Source: Actinopolyspora lacussalsi subsp. righensis
GTDB lineage: Bacteria; Actinomycetota; Actinomycetes; Mycobacteriales; Pseudonocardiaceae
Assembly: GCF_900116555.1 (NCBI RefSeq)
Contig: NZ_FPAT01000001.1
Span: 1-64,000, forward strand
DNA length: 64,000 bases
Direction: 5' to 3'
Shown one piece after another: positions 45,494-54,743 of the stretch. Below the pieces are notes generated by a model. It had not been told where the DNA came from. It searched no databases and saw only the letters and a list, made by a program, of their open reading frames with translations. Positions within the stretch are counted from its first letter, which is position 1; each line of letters starts with the position of its first letter. A program made the position numbers and the translations under genes.

Positions 45494-46905
45494 CCAGCTC
45501 CTCGATCCTCGACCACGCGGCACGGCTGCGCCACGACCTACCCGAGGGATTCCGCGACGAGGTCGTCGAATCCCTCTACAGCGACGCCGCGCGCATCACC
45601 GAAACCAGCGTCACCGAACGCCACGACGGAACGAAACCGACCCTCGACCGCGTGCTCGACCGGGCGCTGACCCACCGGGTGTGGGGGTTCGTGGTGATGG
45701 GCCTGTTGTTCTTCGGCGTGTTCTGGTTCACCATCTCCGGCGCCGCGGGCCCGTCGAGCCTGTTGTCGAGTGTGCTGGTCGACTACGGTCACAGCCGGTT
45801 GCACGCGCTGGCGGCACCACTGCCGATCCCCGACTGGGCGACCGGGTTGCTGCTGGACGGGGTGTATCTGTCCACCGCCTGGGTGGTGGCGGTGATGCTG
45901 CCCCCCATGGCCATCTTCTTCCCACTGTTCACCCTGCTGGAGGACTTCGGCTATCTGCCGAGGGTGGCGTTCAACCTCGACCGGCTGTTCGCCAAGGCGG
46001 GCGCGCACGGCAAACAGTCCCTGTCGATGATGATGGGCTACGGCTGCAACGCGGCCGGGGTGACCGCCACCAGAATCATCGACAGCCGTCGGGAACGGCT
46101 GATCGCCATCATCACCAACAACTTCAGCGTCTGCAACGGACGCTGGCCCACCCTCATCCTGATGGGCACGATCTTCATCGGGGCGCTCGCCCCGCCCGCC
46201 CTGGCGGGCGTGATCGCCGCGGGCAGCGTGGTCACCGTGGCGTTTCTCGGCGTGCTGGTCACCCTGCTGGTGTCCTGGGCGCTGTCGAAAACGGTACTGC
46301 GTGGTCACAGTTCCACCTACTCCCTGGAGCTACCCCCCTACCGCCCACCGAAGGTGTGGCGCACCCTCTACACCAGCCTCATCGACCGCACCCTGAAAGT
46401 GCTGCGCCGCGCGGTGGTCATGGCCGCTCCAGCCGGAGCGGTCGTCTGGCTGATCAGCAACGTCACCGTCGCCGACGCGAGCATCGCCGCGCACCTGGTG
46501 GGCGCGCTCGACCCGCTGGGATGGGTGCTCGGCCTCAACGGCATCATCCTGCTGGCCTACGTCGTGGCGATCCCGGCCAACGAGATCATCATCCCCACCA
46601 TCCTGATGCTGACGATGACGCTGGGGCCCAACCTGTTCGACGCGCAGCAGGGTGTGATGCTCGAGCTCGGCACTGCCCAGACCCACACGGTGCTGACCCA
46701 GGCCGGCGGGTGGACCCTGCTGACGGCGGTGAACCTGATGCTGTTCAGCCTGCTGCACAATCCCTGCAGCACCACCATCCTCACCATCTGGAACGAAACC
46801 AAAAGTCCGAAATGGACCACGGTGGCCACGCTGCTGCCGATCGGGCTGGGTTTCGCCGTCACCGGGATGACCGCGACCGTGGCGCGTCTGGCGGGCTGGG
46901 CATAG
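45490..46905 (+). CDS. feoB: FeoB membrane half (split FeoB, part 2)
   Basis: A 471-residue integral membrane protein with the FeoB transport core. It starts with the end of the GDI region (VESLYSDAARITETSV), then LDRVLDRALTHRVWGFVVMG, the Gate motif LPPMAIFFPLFTLLEDFGYL and PRVAFNLDRLF, the conserved MMGYGCNAAGVTATRII with its Cys, a second gate and LLHNPCSTTILTIWNETKSP near the end. It imports Fe(II). It is coupled to part 1 by a 4-nt overlap; a programmed or accidental frameshift joining the two is an alternative. Confidence 0.88.
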   Translation: MTSSSILDHAARLRHDLPEGFRDEVVESLYSDAARITETSVTERHDGTKPTLDRVLDRALTHRVWGFVVMGLLFFGVFWFTISGAAGPSSLLSSVLVDYGHSRLHALAAPLPIPDWATGLLLDGVYLSTAWVVAVMLPPMAIFFPLFTLLEDFGYLPRVAFNLDRLFAKAGAHGKQSLSMMMGYGCNAAGVTATRIIDSRRERLIAIITNNFSVCNGRWPTLILMGTIFIGALAPPALAGVIAAGSVVTVAFLGVLVTLLVSWALSKTVLRGHSSTYSLELPPYRPPKVWRTLYTSLIDRTLKVLRRAVVMAAPAGAVVWLISNVTVADASIAAHLVGALDPLGWVLGLNGIILLAYVVAIPANEIIIPTILMLTMTLGPNLFDAQQGVMLELGTAQTHTVLTQAGGWTLLTAVNLMLFSLLHNPCSTTILTIWNETKSPKWTTVATLLPIGLGFAVTGMTATVARLAGWA

Positions 46906-47024
46906 CCACCACCGGTGCGGCGCCCTCGACTTCCCGGCAGGGACGGACGGGTCGGCCGGTGTGCCCCGCGGAACCAGGAACGCCCGACGAGCGGCGCCGA
47001 GCTCGTCCAGGGCGGGCCGGGAAA

Positions 47025-48215
47025 TCAGGACCGCGCCAGGTGTGCCTCCAGCGCGTCGACACCGGCCACCGCTCCGCCGGTGCCACGTATGCCCGCCGCG
47101 GTGGCGGTGACCGTGGCGCGCATACGTTCGTCCCCGGCGACCTCGTCGACGGTCTTGCGCAGCGTGGCGGCCTCGACATTATCGGGCAGTCGCCGTGCCA
47201 GGCCCAGTTTCTCGGCCTGATCGGCGTTGGCCCGCTGCTCGACCATCTGCGGATAGGTCACCAGTGGCACCCCGTGATACAGCGACTCCATCGTGGAGTT
47301 CATCCCCGCGTGTGAGAGAAACACCTCGGCGTGCCGCAGCACCTCGAGCTGTGGAAACCGGGGACGCACGTCGAAATTGGCGGGCAGCGGGCCCAACTCG
47401 TCGGGTTCGATCCGGTCCCCGATGGACATCGCCACCTGCCACCCGCTGTCACCGAAGGCGCGAACACATTCGCGGTAGAAATCGGGGCGCTCGTTGAACG
47501 TGGTGCCCAGCGAAATGAACAGCAGCGGCGCGTGCTCGTCGCGGGGTGTGAAGGAGTCCCCTCGTGCCCGGTCTCCCATCGACGGCCCCAGGAACCGGAA
47601 TCGCTCGTCGAAGGTCTCGGCGGCGGGCTGGAACTGGTGGGGCACGAAAACCAGGTTCAACCCGGCCGGGGTGGGTGCCAACATCGATTCCGGAGTCGAC
47701 ACGCCGAACTGCTCGGCCAGTTCGTGGTGACGCGTGGCGATCTCCCGCAACGCCGGGTGGTCCGGGTCGAAGCCGTCCGGCAGAAAGTACTTCATCAGCG
47801 AGAACCGCTCGTTGGCGGCGAAGCTGGGCACCAGCGCCACCGCGGGAACCCCCAGTGCCTCGGCCAGCATGGGCCCACCCAGGCTCATCATGTCGTAGCA
47901 CACGGCTTCCGGCGGGTCCGCCGCGAAGTGCTCGCGCAACACCGGAAGACTGTCCCGGGTGTGATCGAGCATCATGTGCATCATGTGGGAGATCATCTCG
48001 ACGGTGATCTCGTCCAGCGACGGTGTCGGCGGCACGGAAACGTCCACTCGCGTGTCGACACCCCGTGCCCCCGCGGCGGCAACGGTGTCCAGTTTGTGGT
48101 TGCCGGTGGCATAGCTGACCCGATGGCCCCGGCGGCACAGTTCCTCCACCAGCGGCAGGGTCGGGTTCACGTGCCCGTCGAACGGCGGCGCGACGAACGC
48201 GAAATGGCGGGGCAT
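47025..48215 (-). CDS. Macrolide-type (OleD/MGT) glycosyltransferase
   Basis: A 396-residue GT1 enzyme (GT-B fold). The N-terminal acceptor domain starts HFAFVAPPFDGHVNPTLPLV with the catalytic His in the FDGHVNP region; the donor domain has the family signature FLSHAGMNSTMESLYHGVPL and YPQMVEQRANAD, typical of UDP-glucose-using macrolide and flavonoid glucosyltransferases such as OleD and Mgt. It may inactivate xenobiotics or decorate a metabolite. It stands alone; the neighbouring leftward gene is an F420-type enzyme. Confidence 0.88.
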   Translation of the reverse strand: MPRHFAFVAPPFDGHVNPTLPLVEELCRRGHRVSYATGNHKLDTVAAAGARGVDTRVDVSVPPTPSLDEITVEMISHMMHMMLDHTRDSLPVLREHFAADPPEAVCYDMMSLGGPMLAEALGVPAVALVPSFAANERFSLMKYFLPDGFDPDHPALREIATRHHELAEQFGVSTPESMLAPTPAGLNLVFVPHQFQPAAETFDERFRFLGPSMGDRARGDSFTPRDEHAPLLFISLGTTFNERPDFYRECVRAFGDSGWQVAMSIGDRIEPDELGPLPANFDVRPRFPQLEVLRHAEVFLSHAGMNSTMESLYHGVPLVTYPQMVEQRANADQAEKLGLARRLPDNVEAATLRKTVDEVAGDERMRATVTATAAGIRGTGGAVAGVDALEAHLARS

Positions 48216-48397
48216 ACTTCCTCACAACGACTTCGGGAGAAATAATGGCACGACTGCCGGTTTCCGCCGTTCGATTATTCCCCGACGATTCCGCTCACGC
48301 CCGTACATACCCCCAAACGTGACATCATCAACATCGCTGTGTGGTGCGAATACGCCAAAACGGGCAGTCCGGGGCCACGAAGGGAACGGTTCTCGTT

Positions 48398-49303
48398 CTA
48401 CCGTTCCCGATGGTCGGACTTTTGTTTCAGCTGGAGAGCGGGGGCGAGTTCGCGCAGTGCGGGCAGCGGGTCGTCGTCGAGGACTTGCACGAGCACGTGG
48501 TCGGCGCCCGCGTCCAGGTGCCGCCGCACGTGCGTGGCGACCGTCCCGGCGTCTCCCATGGCGACCATGCCTTCGGCCAGCTTGTCCGAGCCGCCGACGA
48601 CCAGGTCGGATTCGTCGAATCCCTGCCGCAGCCATGAGTTCTGGTAGTTCGGCAGCTGCGAGTACATGTGCAGGTGCTGGTGCGCACGCCGCAGACCGGC
48701 CTCCCGATCCGTGGTGAGCGCGACAGCCTGCTCGCTGACCACCCACTTGTCGGGACCGAGCCGCTCGCGGGTGTTCGCGGTGTGCTCCGGGGTCACCAGG
48801 TACGGGTGTGCCCCGTCGGCGGCGGTACCGGACAGCTCGATCATCTTCGGTCCGAGCGCGGCCAACAGCCGGGCCGTGCGCTGCGCACCCGGTTCGATCC
48901 CGTCCGGGACCGCGTCCATGGTTCGCAGGTAGTCACGCATGGTGCTCAGCGGCCGGGAGTAGGAACCGGCGTAGCTGTGCTCCACCAGCGGGGCGTGGCT
49001 GACCCCCAGCCCGAGCACGAAACGGCCCGGGTGCAGCGCGGCGAGGGTACGGGCACCGGACTCGCTGGCCGGGGCGCTGCGGGCGTGGATGTTGGCGATG
49101 CCGGTGCCGACCACCAGACGTTCGGTGCCGCCCAACAGCGCGGCGGCCTGGGTGAAGGTCTCCTTACCACCGGCTTCGCCGTAGAACAGCGAACCGTAGC
49201 CGAGCCGCTCGATCTCACGGGCACGGGTGAGCACATCGTTGATCGGCCACAGATCGCTGGTCCACCACACGCCCACGCGAGAAACGAAGTCGATCTGGGA
49301 CAT
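48398..49303 (-). CDS. LLM-class F420-dependent oxidoreductase
   Basis: A 301-residue TIM-barrel enzyme of the luciferase-like monooxygenase family, TIGR03620-like F420 branch: RVGVWWTSDLWPINDVLTRA, GTGIANIHARSAPASESGAR, HPGRFVLGLGVSHAPLVE and MGDAGTVATHVRRHLDAGAD. It reduces an unknown substrate with coenzyme F420. It is transcribed alone towards the glycosyltransferase. Confidence 0.87.
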   Translation of the reverse strand: MSQIDFVSRVGVWWTSDLWPINDVLTRAREIERLGYGSLFYGEAGGKETFTQAAALLGGTERLVVGTGIANIHARSAPASESGARTLAALHPGRFVLGLGVSHAPLVEHSYAGSYSRPLSTMRDYLRTMDAVPDGIEPGAQRTARLLAALGPKMIELSGTAADGAHPYLVTPEHTANTRERLGPDKWVVSEQAVALTTDREAGLRRAHQHLHMYSQLPNYQNSWLRQGFDESDLVVGGSDKLAEGMVAMGDAGTVATHVRRHLDAGADHVLVQVLDDDPLPALRELAPALQLKQKSDHRER

Positions 49304-49426
49304 GCCGCCGAGCTTACCGGCACCGGCCGGAGACTCGCACGATCAATCGACCCACAGCGGAAACGCTCCACGAACGTGGATGTCTCGTGAAACATCGGTT
49401 GGTGACGCGCTCCCGTACAGGAGATC

Positions 49427-49439
49427 ATGAACAGTTCAT
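49427..49439. promoter_or_regulatory. Palindrome upstream of cmtR
   Basis: ATGAACAGTTCAT is a 13-bp inverted repeat ending 39 bp before the cmtR start; a further GTTCA half-site motif lies downstream (AGTTCAGTGTTCG). It is a plausible CmtR operator that controls the cmtR-efflux operon. Confidence 0.45.
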
Positions 49440-49478
49440 CCTGGACTGTAGTTCAGTGTTCGATGTATTGTTGCGTGT

Positions 49479-49835
49479 ATGTTGACGTGTGAGACGCGGG
49501 AGGCGGTGCTGGCCCGGTTGGGGCGGGCGTTGGCAGATCCGACGCGGTGTCGGATTTTGGTGCGGCTGCTGGACGGGGCGCACTATCCGGCCCAGTTGGC
49601 CGAGCAGCTGGGGCTGTCACGGTCGAATGTGTCCAACCACCTGGCCTGCCTGCGTGGCTGCGGGCTGGTGGTGGCCACGTATCAGGGGCGGCAGGTGCAC
49701 TACGCGCTGGCCGATGAGCATTTGGCCCAGGCGCTGTCCGAGCTGGTGCAGGTGGTGCTGGCGGTGGAGCCGAGCGATGCGTGCGCTGCCGAGGACGCTC
49801 ACGCGCGGGACGAGGTCCGGGGGGTGACTGCCTGA
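49479..49835 (+). CDS. cmtR: CmtR Cd(II)/Pb(II)-sensing ArsR-family repressor
   Basis: A 118-residue ArsR/SmtB regulator with the CmtR pattern: MLTCETREAVLARLGRALAD, DPTRCRILV, the recognition helix SRSNVSNHLACLRGCGLVVA and VVLAVEPSDACAAED. The three metal ligands of mycobacterial CmtR fall at the same numbers here, Cys57 and Cys61 in the recognition helix and Cys102 in the C-terminal tail. Metal binding releases it from DNA. Its stop overlaps the start of the cation transporter gene by one base, so the two form a metal-efflux operon. Confidence 0.9.
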   Translation: MLTCETREAVLARLGRALADPTRCRILVRLLDGAHYPAQLAEQLGLSRSNVSNHLACLRGCGLVVATYQGRQVHYALADEHLAQALSELVQVVLAVEPSDACAAEDAHARDEVRGVTA

Positions 49836-50638
49836 TGACGGCGGGCTCCTCGCGTTACCACCTGCGGCTCGAGAGCACGGGTGAGACCGGGTGTGTCGAC
49901 GGGTGCTGCACCCCGCAGACGGGTGCGGCTTCCGCGGGCGCCACCGCGGTGGGCCCGGACTCGCGGCGGCAGGCGGCGCTGTCCCGGCGGATCCGGCTGC
50001 TGGTGGCGGCCACGATCTCCTACAACGTGATCGAGGCTGTCGTGGCGATCACCGCTGGCACGCTGGCCTCGTCGACGGCGTTGATCGGGTTCGGGCTGGA
50101 TTCGACGATCGAGGTGGCCTCGGCGGCGGCGGTGGCATGGCAGTTCTCCGCCCGCCAAGTCGCGACCCGTCAGGCGCGGGAGCGCACCGCGTTGCGGATC
50201 ATCGCGGTGTCGTTCTTCGTATTGGCGGCCTACGTCACCGTCGAGGCGGTTCGCTCCCTGGTTGGCGGAGCCGAGGCCGAGTCCTCCACGGTGGGCATCG
50301 TGCTGGCAGCCCTGTCGGTAGTGATCATGCCAGGCTTGTCGTTGGCCCAGCGGCGCACCGGACGTCAGCTGGGCTCGGCCAGTGCGGTGGCCGATTCCAA
50401 GCAGACTTTGTTGTGCAGCTACCTCTCCGGGGTGCTGCTGGTCGGGCTGGTCCTCAACGCCGTGTTCGGATGGTCCTGGGCCGATCCGATCGTGGCGCTG
50501 GTCATCGCCGCGGTCGCGGTCAGGGAAGGCCGGGAAGCCTGGCGCGGCGACGGCTGCTGCGCCCCTACTGCGGCACTGGTCGGCAACCACCCTGCCGAAG
50601 GCGACGACTGCTGTGACCACGAGGGTGACAAGCAATGA
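49835..50638 (+). CDS. Cation-efflux protein paired with CmtR
   Basis: A 267-residue membrane protein related to cation diffusion facilitators. Six hydrophobic segments (for example LLVAATISYNVIEAVVAITA, IIAVSFFVLAAYVTVEAV, LCSYLSGVLLVGLVLNAVFG) carry FGLDSTIEVASAA and ADSKQTLLCSY, where CDF metal-site Asp residues lie. Both ends are Cys-rich (CVDGCCTPQ; GDGCCAP, DDCCDHEGD), probably for soft-metal capture. With cmtR upstream it should export Cd or Pb. ATG 49835 overlaps the cmtR stop. Confidence 0.85.
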   Translation: MTAGSSRYHLRLESTGETGCVDGCCTPQTGAASAGATAVGPDSRRQAALSRRIRLLVAATISYNVIEAVVAITAGTLASSTALIGFGLDSTIEVASAAAVAWQFSARQVATRQARERTALRIIAVSFFVLAAYVTVEAVRSLVGGAEAESSTVGIVLAALSVVIMPGLSLAQRRTGRQLGSASAVADSKQTLLCSYLSGVLLVGLVLNAVFGWSWADPIVALVIAAVAVREGREAWRGDGCCAPTAALVGNHPAEGDDCCDHEGDKQ

Positions 50639-50841
50639 TTCGCCCGGTGCACGTCCCGGTAGCGCCGCCGCAGCAGTGGGCCACACCGTCTCTGACCCCC
50701 GCGGTTCCCGGTTGAAGCAGCTCGTGACGGTGACCCCGTAGAGATGGGATGAGAGGTGAGGGTTCCGTTGGATGTGGAGGCTCTGGTTGTCTGTGCGCGG
50801 GTCTTGGGCGGGGCCGTGAACGGGCGGGGTGGCCTCGTGGG

Positions 50842-51330
50842 TCACTCTGCCCTGATCAGGGGGCTTGGGGTGTGATCTTCGGTGTGGAGTTCTGTGAAGC
50901 CGAGCTTGGTGCACAGCGTTGGTGGGATGAGGGCGAGGTCGGCGGGATCCAGCACGGGCAGCCTCCCGCGTGTTTCGACGTGTTTCACCGATTCCTTGAG
51001 CAGGTACCGCGCGATGCCGTAGTCGTGCTTGGCCGGTTTCACGAACAGTCGCCCGATCACCAGCAGCTCGCCGACCTGCCGAGAGGTCTGTGCGGCGACC
51101 TCGCGGACCCAGCGGGCCTCGGGCGGGAGGTAGATCTGGACGTGGCCGACCACGTTGCGGGTCGGGGCGACGCGTACCGGTGCCTGGTCGAACACCCACG
51201 AGCGCTCGGTCTCGACCTCCTGCAGCCAGTCCCGCGGGTGCCGTGTTCCGAGGACGCGGGCGTGCTCGTCCAACTCGCCCAGCAGGTCGCACAGTCGGTC
51301 GAGGTCGTCGTTGCTGCGCTCACGGAGCAT
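50842..51330 (-). CDS. GNAT family N-acetyltransferase
   Basis: A 162-residue acetyltransferase. The core strand VVGHVQIYLPP and the acetyl-CoA loop region VIGRLFVKPAKHDYGIARYLLKE (only part of the Q/RxxGxG/A loop is conserved, HDYGIA) support GNAT; the C-terminal PTLCTKLGFTEL is typical of the last strand. The substrate is unknown. It is alone on the minus strand, after a 200-bp gap following the efflux gene. Confidence 0.7.
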   Translation of the reverse strand: MLRERSNDDLDRLCDLLGELDEHARVLGTRHPRDWLQEVETERSWVFDQAPVRVAPTRNVVGHVQIYLPPEARWVREVAAQTSRQVGELLVIGRLFVKPAKHDYGIARYLLKESVKHVETRGRLPVLDPADLALIPPTLCTKLGFTELHTEDHTPSPLIRAE

Positions 51331-51463
51331 CGTGGTTCCAGACTAACGGTCGCCAGCCTGTGTCGCTTCGGCACGCGCACGGCGTCTGTCGAACCGTGAG
51401 CGATCCTTATGACTCTGCTTCCGCTGTCGTCCTCGCGTCCCGACTGCCCAGCGGCAGGAGCTC

Positions 51464-51895
51464 TCACCGGCCCGACGGGGGCTTCCCGGCTCGCGTGCCG
51501 CTGGAACGAACGGCGGTGGTCAGTCCGGTGACAAGCCCCGTTCCGGCCAGCATGCCGGTAAAGACCAGCACCGCGCCGACACCCCACAGCCCGGTGCTGT
51601 CGGTGTTGGCGGCCGTCCACGACCACGCCGCGGTGAACGACAGCGGCATGATCGCAAGCACCAGCCACCAAGGAAGTCTGACAGTGGCGAACACCCCCAG
51701 CCCGAGCAGGCACACCACGCAGCCGATCACCTGCCACGCCTGGTACGGGCCGCTGGCCGTCCCCGTCGCAGGGTCGGTGTGATAACTGTGGTCCCACGCC
51801 ATCCAGCCCCACCAGCACGACGCGGTCAACAGCGCCAGCACCACGCCGCTGATCAGCTCGCGGTAGATCCCTCTCGTGAGTCGCCGTCCGCTCAT
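51464..51895 (-). CDS. Hypothetical four-helix membrane protein
   Basis: A 143-residue membrane protein with four hydrophobic segments (ELISGVVLALLTASCWWGWM, WQVIGCVVCLLGLGVFATV, WWLVLAIMPLSFTAAWSW, WGVGAVLVFTGMLAGTGLV). No family is recognised. It is Trp-rich and has a short basic C-terminus. Confidence 0.65.
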   Translation of the reverse strand: MSGRRLTRGIYRELISGVVLALLTASCWWGWMAWDHSYHTDPATGTASGPYQAWQVIGCVVCLLGLGVFATVRLPWWLVLAIMPLSFTAAWSWTAANTDSTGLWGVGAVLVFTGMLAGTGLVTGLTTAVRSSGTRAGKPPSGR

Positions 51896-51961
51896 ACCCC
51901 CACGGTGACGAGCTCACCCGTGACCGGGCATCCGTTTCTGCTCAGCAGAAAACGCCGGTGA

Positions 51962-52714
51962 TCACGAGCTGGTCAGCACCCGCGGCCCCCAGCGGGTGAC
52001 CGCCACGGTGTGGCCGAACACGCACGCCCGACTGCCGTCGCCGGTGGTCACAACACCGTCCTGCCCACGCACACCCTCGTCACTGCCGCTGTCACAAACC
52101 CCGGCCGCGACCGTGAACACCAACCCCGGACGCAACGCCACACCCGTCGACCGCTTCCCAGGTGCCGGAACCACGGGGCCCTCACACACCCGGCGGCCGA
52201 TCCCGTAACCGCACCCCACCGGCATGCCGCAGCCGGCGCCCCGCGCGACCACCCCGATCGCGTGCGCGACCTCCCCCAACCGGTTGCCCACCGACACGGC
52301 CGCGATGCCGCTACGCAGCGCCTCGGCAGCCGTCTCCGTCAACCGGAGGTCCGACTCGGCGGGAACCCCCACCGACGTCCCCAACGCCGACCAGGCGCAC
52401 CAACCGGCCACGCTCGCCGCACATTCCACAGTCACCAGTTCACCGGCACGCAGCCACTCCCCCGCCGGCGGGCCACCACAGACCACGTCGTTACGCGAGA
52501 GCGACAACGCACGTGCGCCACCGCCGGGGATCGGTACCGCCGGCGCCGCGCCGCACTCGGTCAGCGACGCCACCGCGGCCCGCTCGAGGTCGGCGGGAAA
52601 CACCCCGGGAAGTATCCGCCCGCTCACGTCCGTCAACGCGGCTGCCACGGCAGCACCCGCCGAGCTCAACAGCCCGATCTCGTCATCACCGCGGAGTTCG
52701 ACACGGTGACGCAT
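51962..52714 (-). CDS. Methionine-aminopeptidase-like pseudoenzyme (M24 fold)
   Basis: A 250-residue pita-bread-fold protein clearly related to type I MetAP, but with the metal site lost. Aligned with E. coli MetAP: His79 (CHGIP) is Gly (VVCGGPP), Asp97 is Glu (TVECA), Asp108 is Trp (GWCAWSA), His171 (GHGIG) is Tyr (GYGIGRRVCEGP), Glu204 (TIEPM) is Ala (TVAAG) and Glu235 (EHT) is Gly (FGHTVAVT). The fold-defining glycines remain. It should not be a peptidase and may bind a peptide, protein or ribosome. Its ATG abuts the stop of the DUF6314 gene, so it belongs to that operon. Confidence 0.78.
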   Translation of the reverse strand: MRHRVELRGDDEIGLLSSAGAAVAAALTDVSGRILPGVFPADLERAAVASLTECGAAPAVPIPGGGARALSLSRNDVVCGGPPAGEWLRAGELVTVECAASVAGWCAWSALGTSVGVPAESDLRLTETAAEALRSGIAAVSVGNRLGEVAHAIGVVARGAGCGMPVGCGYGIGRRVCEGPVVPAPGKRSTGVALRPGLVFTVAAGVCDSGSDEGVRGQDGVVTTGDGSRACVFGHTVAVTRWGPRVLTSS

Positions 52715-53176
52715 TCACATTCCCCGTCCCCCGGAGTCACCGCGACGGAACTCGGTACGCAGCGTGTGGTTCTTCGTCGGCCCGAAGACCTCCCAGCACT
52801 GCCACCACGTGTCGGCGTCGAGCACCTCGAACTCACCGCGATAGAGATCGTCGCGACACGGATGAGTGGTGTCGCAGTGCCCCTCACGCAGATCCAACTC
52901 GTGGAAGAAATCACCGTAGTCGAAATACACCGCGGCCTGCCCCGGCCCGGTCAGCTGATACCGCAGTTGCCGAAAAGCCGAGCCCTGATAACCACCGAGC
53001 CGCAGCGTTCCCCACTCCCCATAGGTCAACACCTCACCAGCGGGTGTGAACGATGCCGAACCGGTGAACTCACCCCACCGCTGCCCCTCCGGCGAGAGAA
53101 TCGTTCGGTGCAACGACCACGAGCCCACCAGAAACGCGCTCAAATCGAGCACGGGATAACGGCGCGAACCAGTCAA
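52715..53176 (-). CDS. DUF6314 family protein
   Basis: A 153-residue protein with the DUF6314 pattern: FLVGSWSLHRTILSPEGQRW, GEFTGSASFTPAGEVLTYGE, YFDYGDFFHELDLREGHCDT and HPCRDDLYRGEFEVLD. The family has no known function; the beta-rich pattern suggests a lipocalin-like barrel. TTG start overlaps the stop of the phosphatase gene (TTGA), and its stop touches the MetAP-like start, so the three are coupled. Confidence 0.8.
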   Translation of the reverse strand: MTGSRRYPVLDLSAFLVGSWSLHRTILSPEGQRWGEFTGSASFTPAGEVLTYGEWGTLRLGGYQGSAFRQLRYQLTGPGQAAVYFDYGDFFHELDLREGHCDTTHPCRDDLYRGEFEVLDADTWWQCWEVFGPTKNHTLRTEFRRGDSGGRGM

Positions 53177-53859
53177 CCGCCCGTCGACCCCCCAACCACG
53201 GCATCGCCCGAGGTGTCCTTCCGCTCGGCGGGCAACAGCCCAGACAGGTCGGTCCCGGTGTCATTGATCCGAAGCACGAACGGCCTCGTATCGGTGTAGC
53301 GCACCACGCTGAACGAGCACGGCTCGACCACGATCCGCTGAAAACCGTCCAGATGCAGCCCCAACGCGTCGGCCAGAATCCCCTTGATCACATCGCCGTG
53401 CGTGCACGCCAACCACACCGCTTCCTCGCCGTACTCGGCCGCCAACCGCGCGTCGTGCGCACGTACCGCGGCCACGGCCCTGGCCTGCACCCCGGCCAGC
53501 CCCTCACCACCGGGAAACACCGCGGCCGAAGGATGCTGCTGCACCACCTTCCACTGCGGCTCCTCACTCAAATCCCGCACCGAACGCCCGGTCCAGTCAC
53601 CGTAGTCGACCTCGGCCAGATCCTGCTCGGTCTCCACCGCCAGACCACGCTGCCCGGAAAGCCCGGACAGCGTGTCGACACAACGCCGCAACGGAGAAGC
53701 CACCAAAGCTCGCAACGGGACGGGCGCAAGCCGCTCGGCGAGGCCGGCCGCCTGTTCCCTCCCGCGCTCGTCCAACCCGACACCAGGCGTGCGACCGGCG
53801 AGCGTACCGGCGCCGTTGGCCGCCGAACGGGCATGTCGCAGCAAAATCACCGTCGCCAC
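53173..53859 (-). CDS. Histidine phosphatase family protein (MSMEG_4193-like)
   Basis: A 228-residue phosphoglycerate-mutase-like protein. The catalytic RHA motif is ILLRHARSAANGAG (usual RHG), then SPLRRCVDTL, AEVDYGDWTGRSVRDL and the second His in CTHGDVIKGILADALG. GTG 53859 gives the family N-terminus; the open frame beyond it is unsupported. The gene lies between uppP and DUF6314, which matches the mycobacterial neighbourhood (Rv2135c next to Rv2136c). Confidence 0.83.
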   Translation of the reverse strand: MATVILLRHARSAANGAGTLAGRTPGVGLDERGREQAAGLAERLAPVPLRALVASPLRRCVDTLSGLSGQRGLAVETEQDLAEVDYGDWTGRSVRDLSEEPQWKVVQQHPSAAVFPGGEGLAGVQARAVAAVRAHDARLAAEYGEEAVWLACTHGDVIKGILADALGLHLDGFQRIVVEPCSFSVVRYTDTRPFVLRINDTGTDLSGLLPAERKDTSGDAVVGGSTGG

Positions 53860-53894
53860 GGCGCCAGCATACGTGCCGCCCGGGCCCCGCTGGG

Positions 53895-54743
53895 TCAGGC
53901 CTGCAGCACCCCGAACGTCAACAACACGTACACCGCCACACCGACGACCACACGCCACCAGACGAACAGGTAAACGCTGTGCTTTTCCACATACCGCAAC
54001 AACCACGCGATGCAGGCGTAACCGACCAAACCGGCCAGAATCGTGGCCACCAGCATCTGCGGACCGCTGGGCTGCACCCCCGGCCCTTCGGGATTGAACA
54101 CATGACCCAGCTCCAGCAACCCCGCGGCGAACACCGCCGGAATCGCCAGCAGGAAGGAAAACCGCACCGCCGTGCTCCGGTTCAACCCCAACGCCAACCC
54201 CGCGGTGATCGTGCCGCCGGACCGGGAAACACCCGGCACCAGCGCCAACGACTGCGCCAACCCCATCAGCACACCATCGCTGAGCCGCAACTCCGCCTGC
54301 TTACGCAACTGCGGCCCGTAACGCTCGGCCACCCCCAACAACAGACCGAACACGATCAACGTCGTAGCGGTGATCCACAAACTGCGCAACGCACCACGAA
54401 TGAGATCCTGAAAAAAGAACCCCAGAATACCGATGGGAATGCTACCCACGATGACATACCACGCCAACCGGTAATCCTGCGTCCGGCGAATCTCGGCGTT
54501 GACCATCCCGCGAAACCACGTTCCGATCAACCGCACGATATCGCCGAAAAAATAGATCACCACAGCCAGCTCCGTGCCGATCTGGGTAACCGCCGTGAAC
54601 GAAGCCCCGGCATCGGTATCGAACAGCAACTGCGACACGATCCGCAAATGCCCCGACGACGAGACGGGCAGAAATTCAGTCAGCCCTTGAACCACCGCAA
54701 GCACCACGGCCTGCAACCACGTCAACGAAACCCACTCCAGCAC
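53895..54743 (-). CDS. uppP: Undecaprenyl-diphosphatase
   Basis: A 282-residue BacA/UppP membrane phosphatase that recycles the lipid carrier of peptidoglycan synthesis and confers bacitracin resistance. The first active-site region is [20 protein letters not shown] and the second [20 protein letters not shown] with the catalytic Ser/Arg; about eight membrane helices. It heads the leftward operon with the phosphatase, DUF6314 and MetAP-like genes. Confidence 0.93.
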   Translation of the reverse strand: MLEWVSLTWLQAVVLAVVQGLTEFLPVSSSGHLRIVSQLLFDTDAGASFTAVTQIGTELAVVIYFFGDIVRLIGTWFRGMVNAEIRRTQDYRLAWYVIVGSIPIGILGFFFQDLIRGALRSLWITATTLIVFGLLLGVAERYGPQLRKQAELRLSDGVLMGLAQSLALVPGVSRSGGTITAGLALGLNRSTAVRFSFLLAIPAVFAAGLLELGHVFNPEGPGVQPSGPQMLVATILAGLVGYACIAWLLRYVEKHSVYLFVWWRVVVGVAVYVLLTFGVLQA

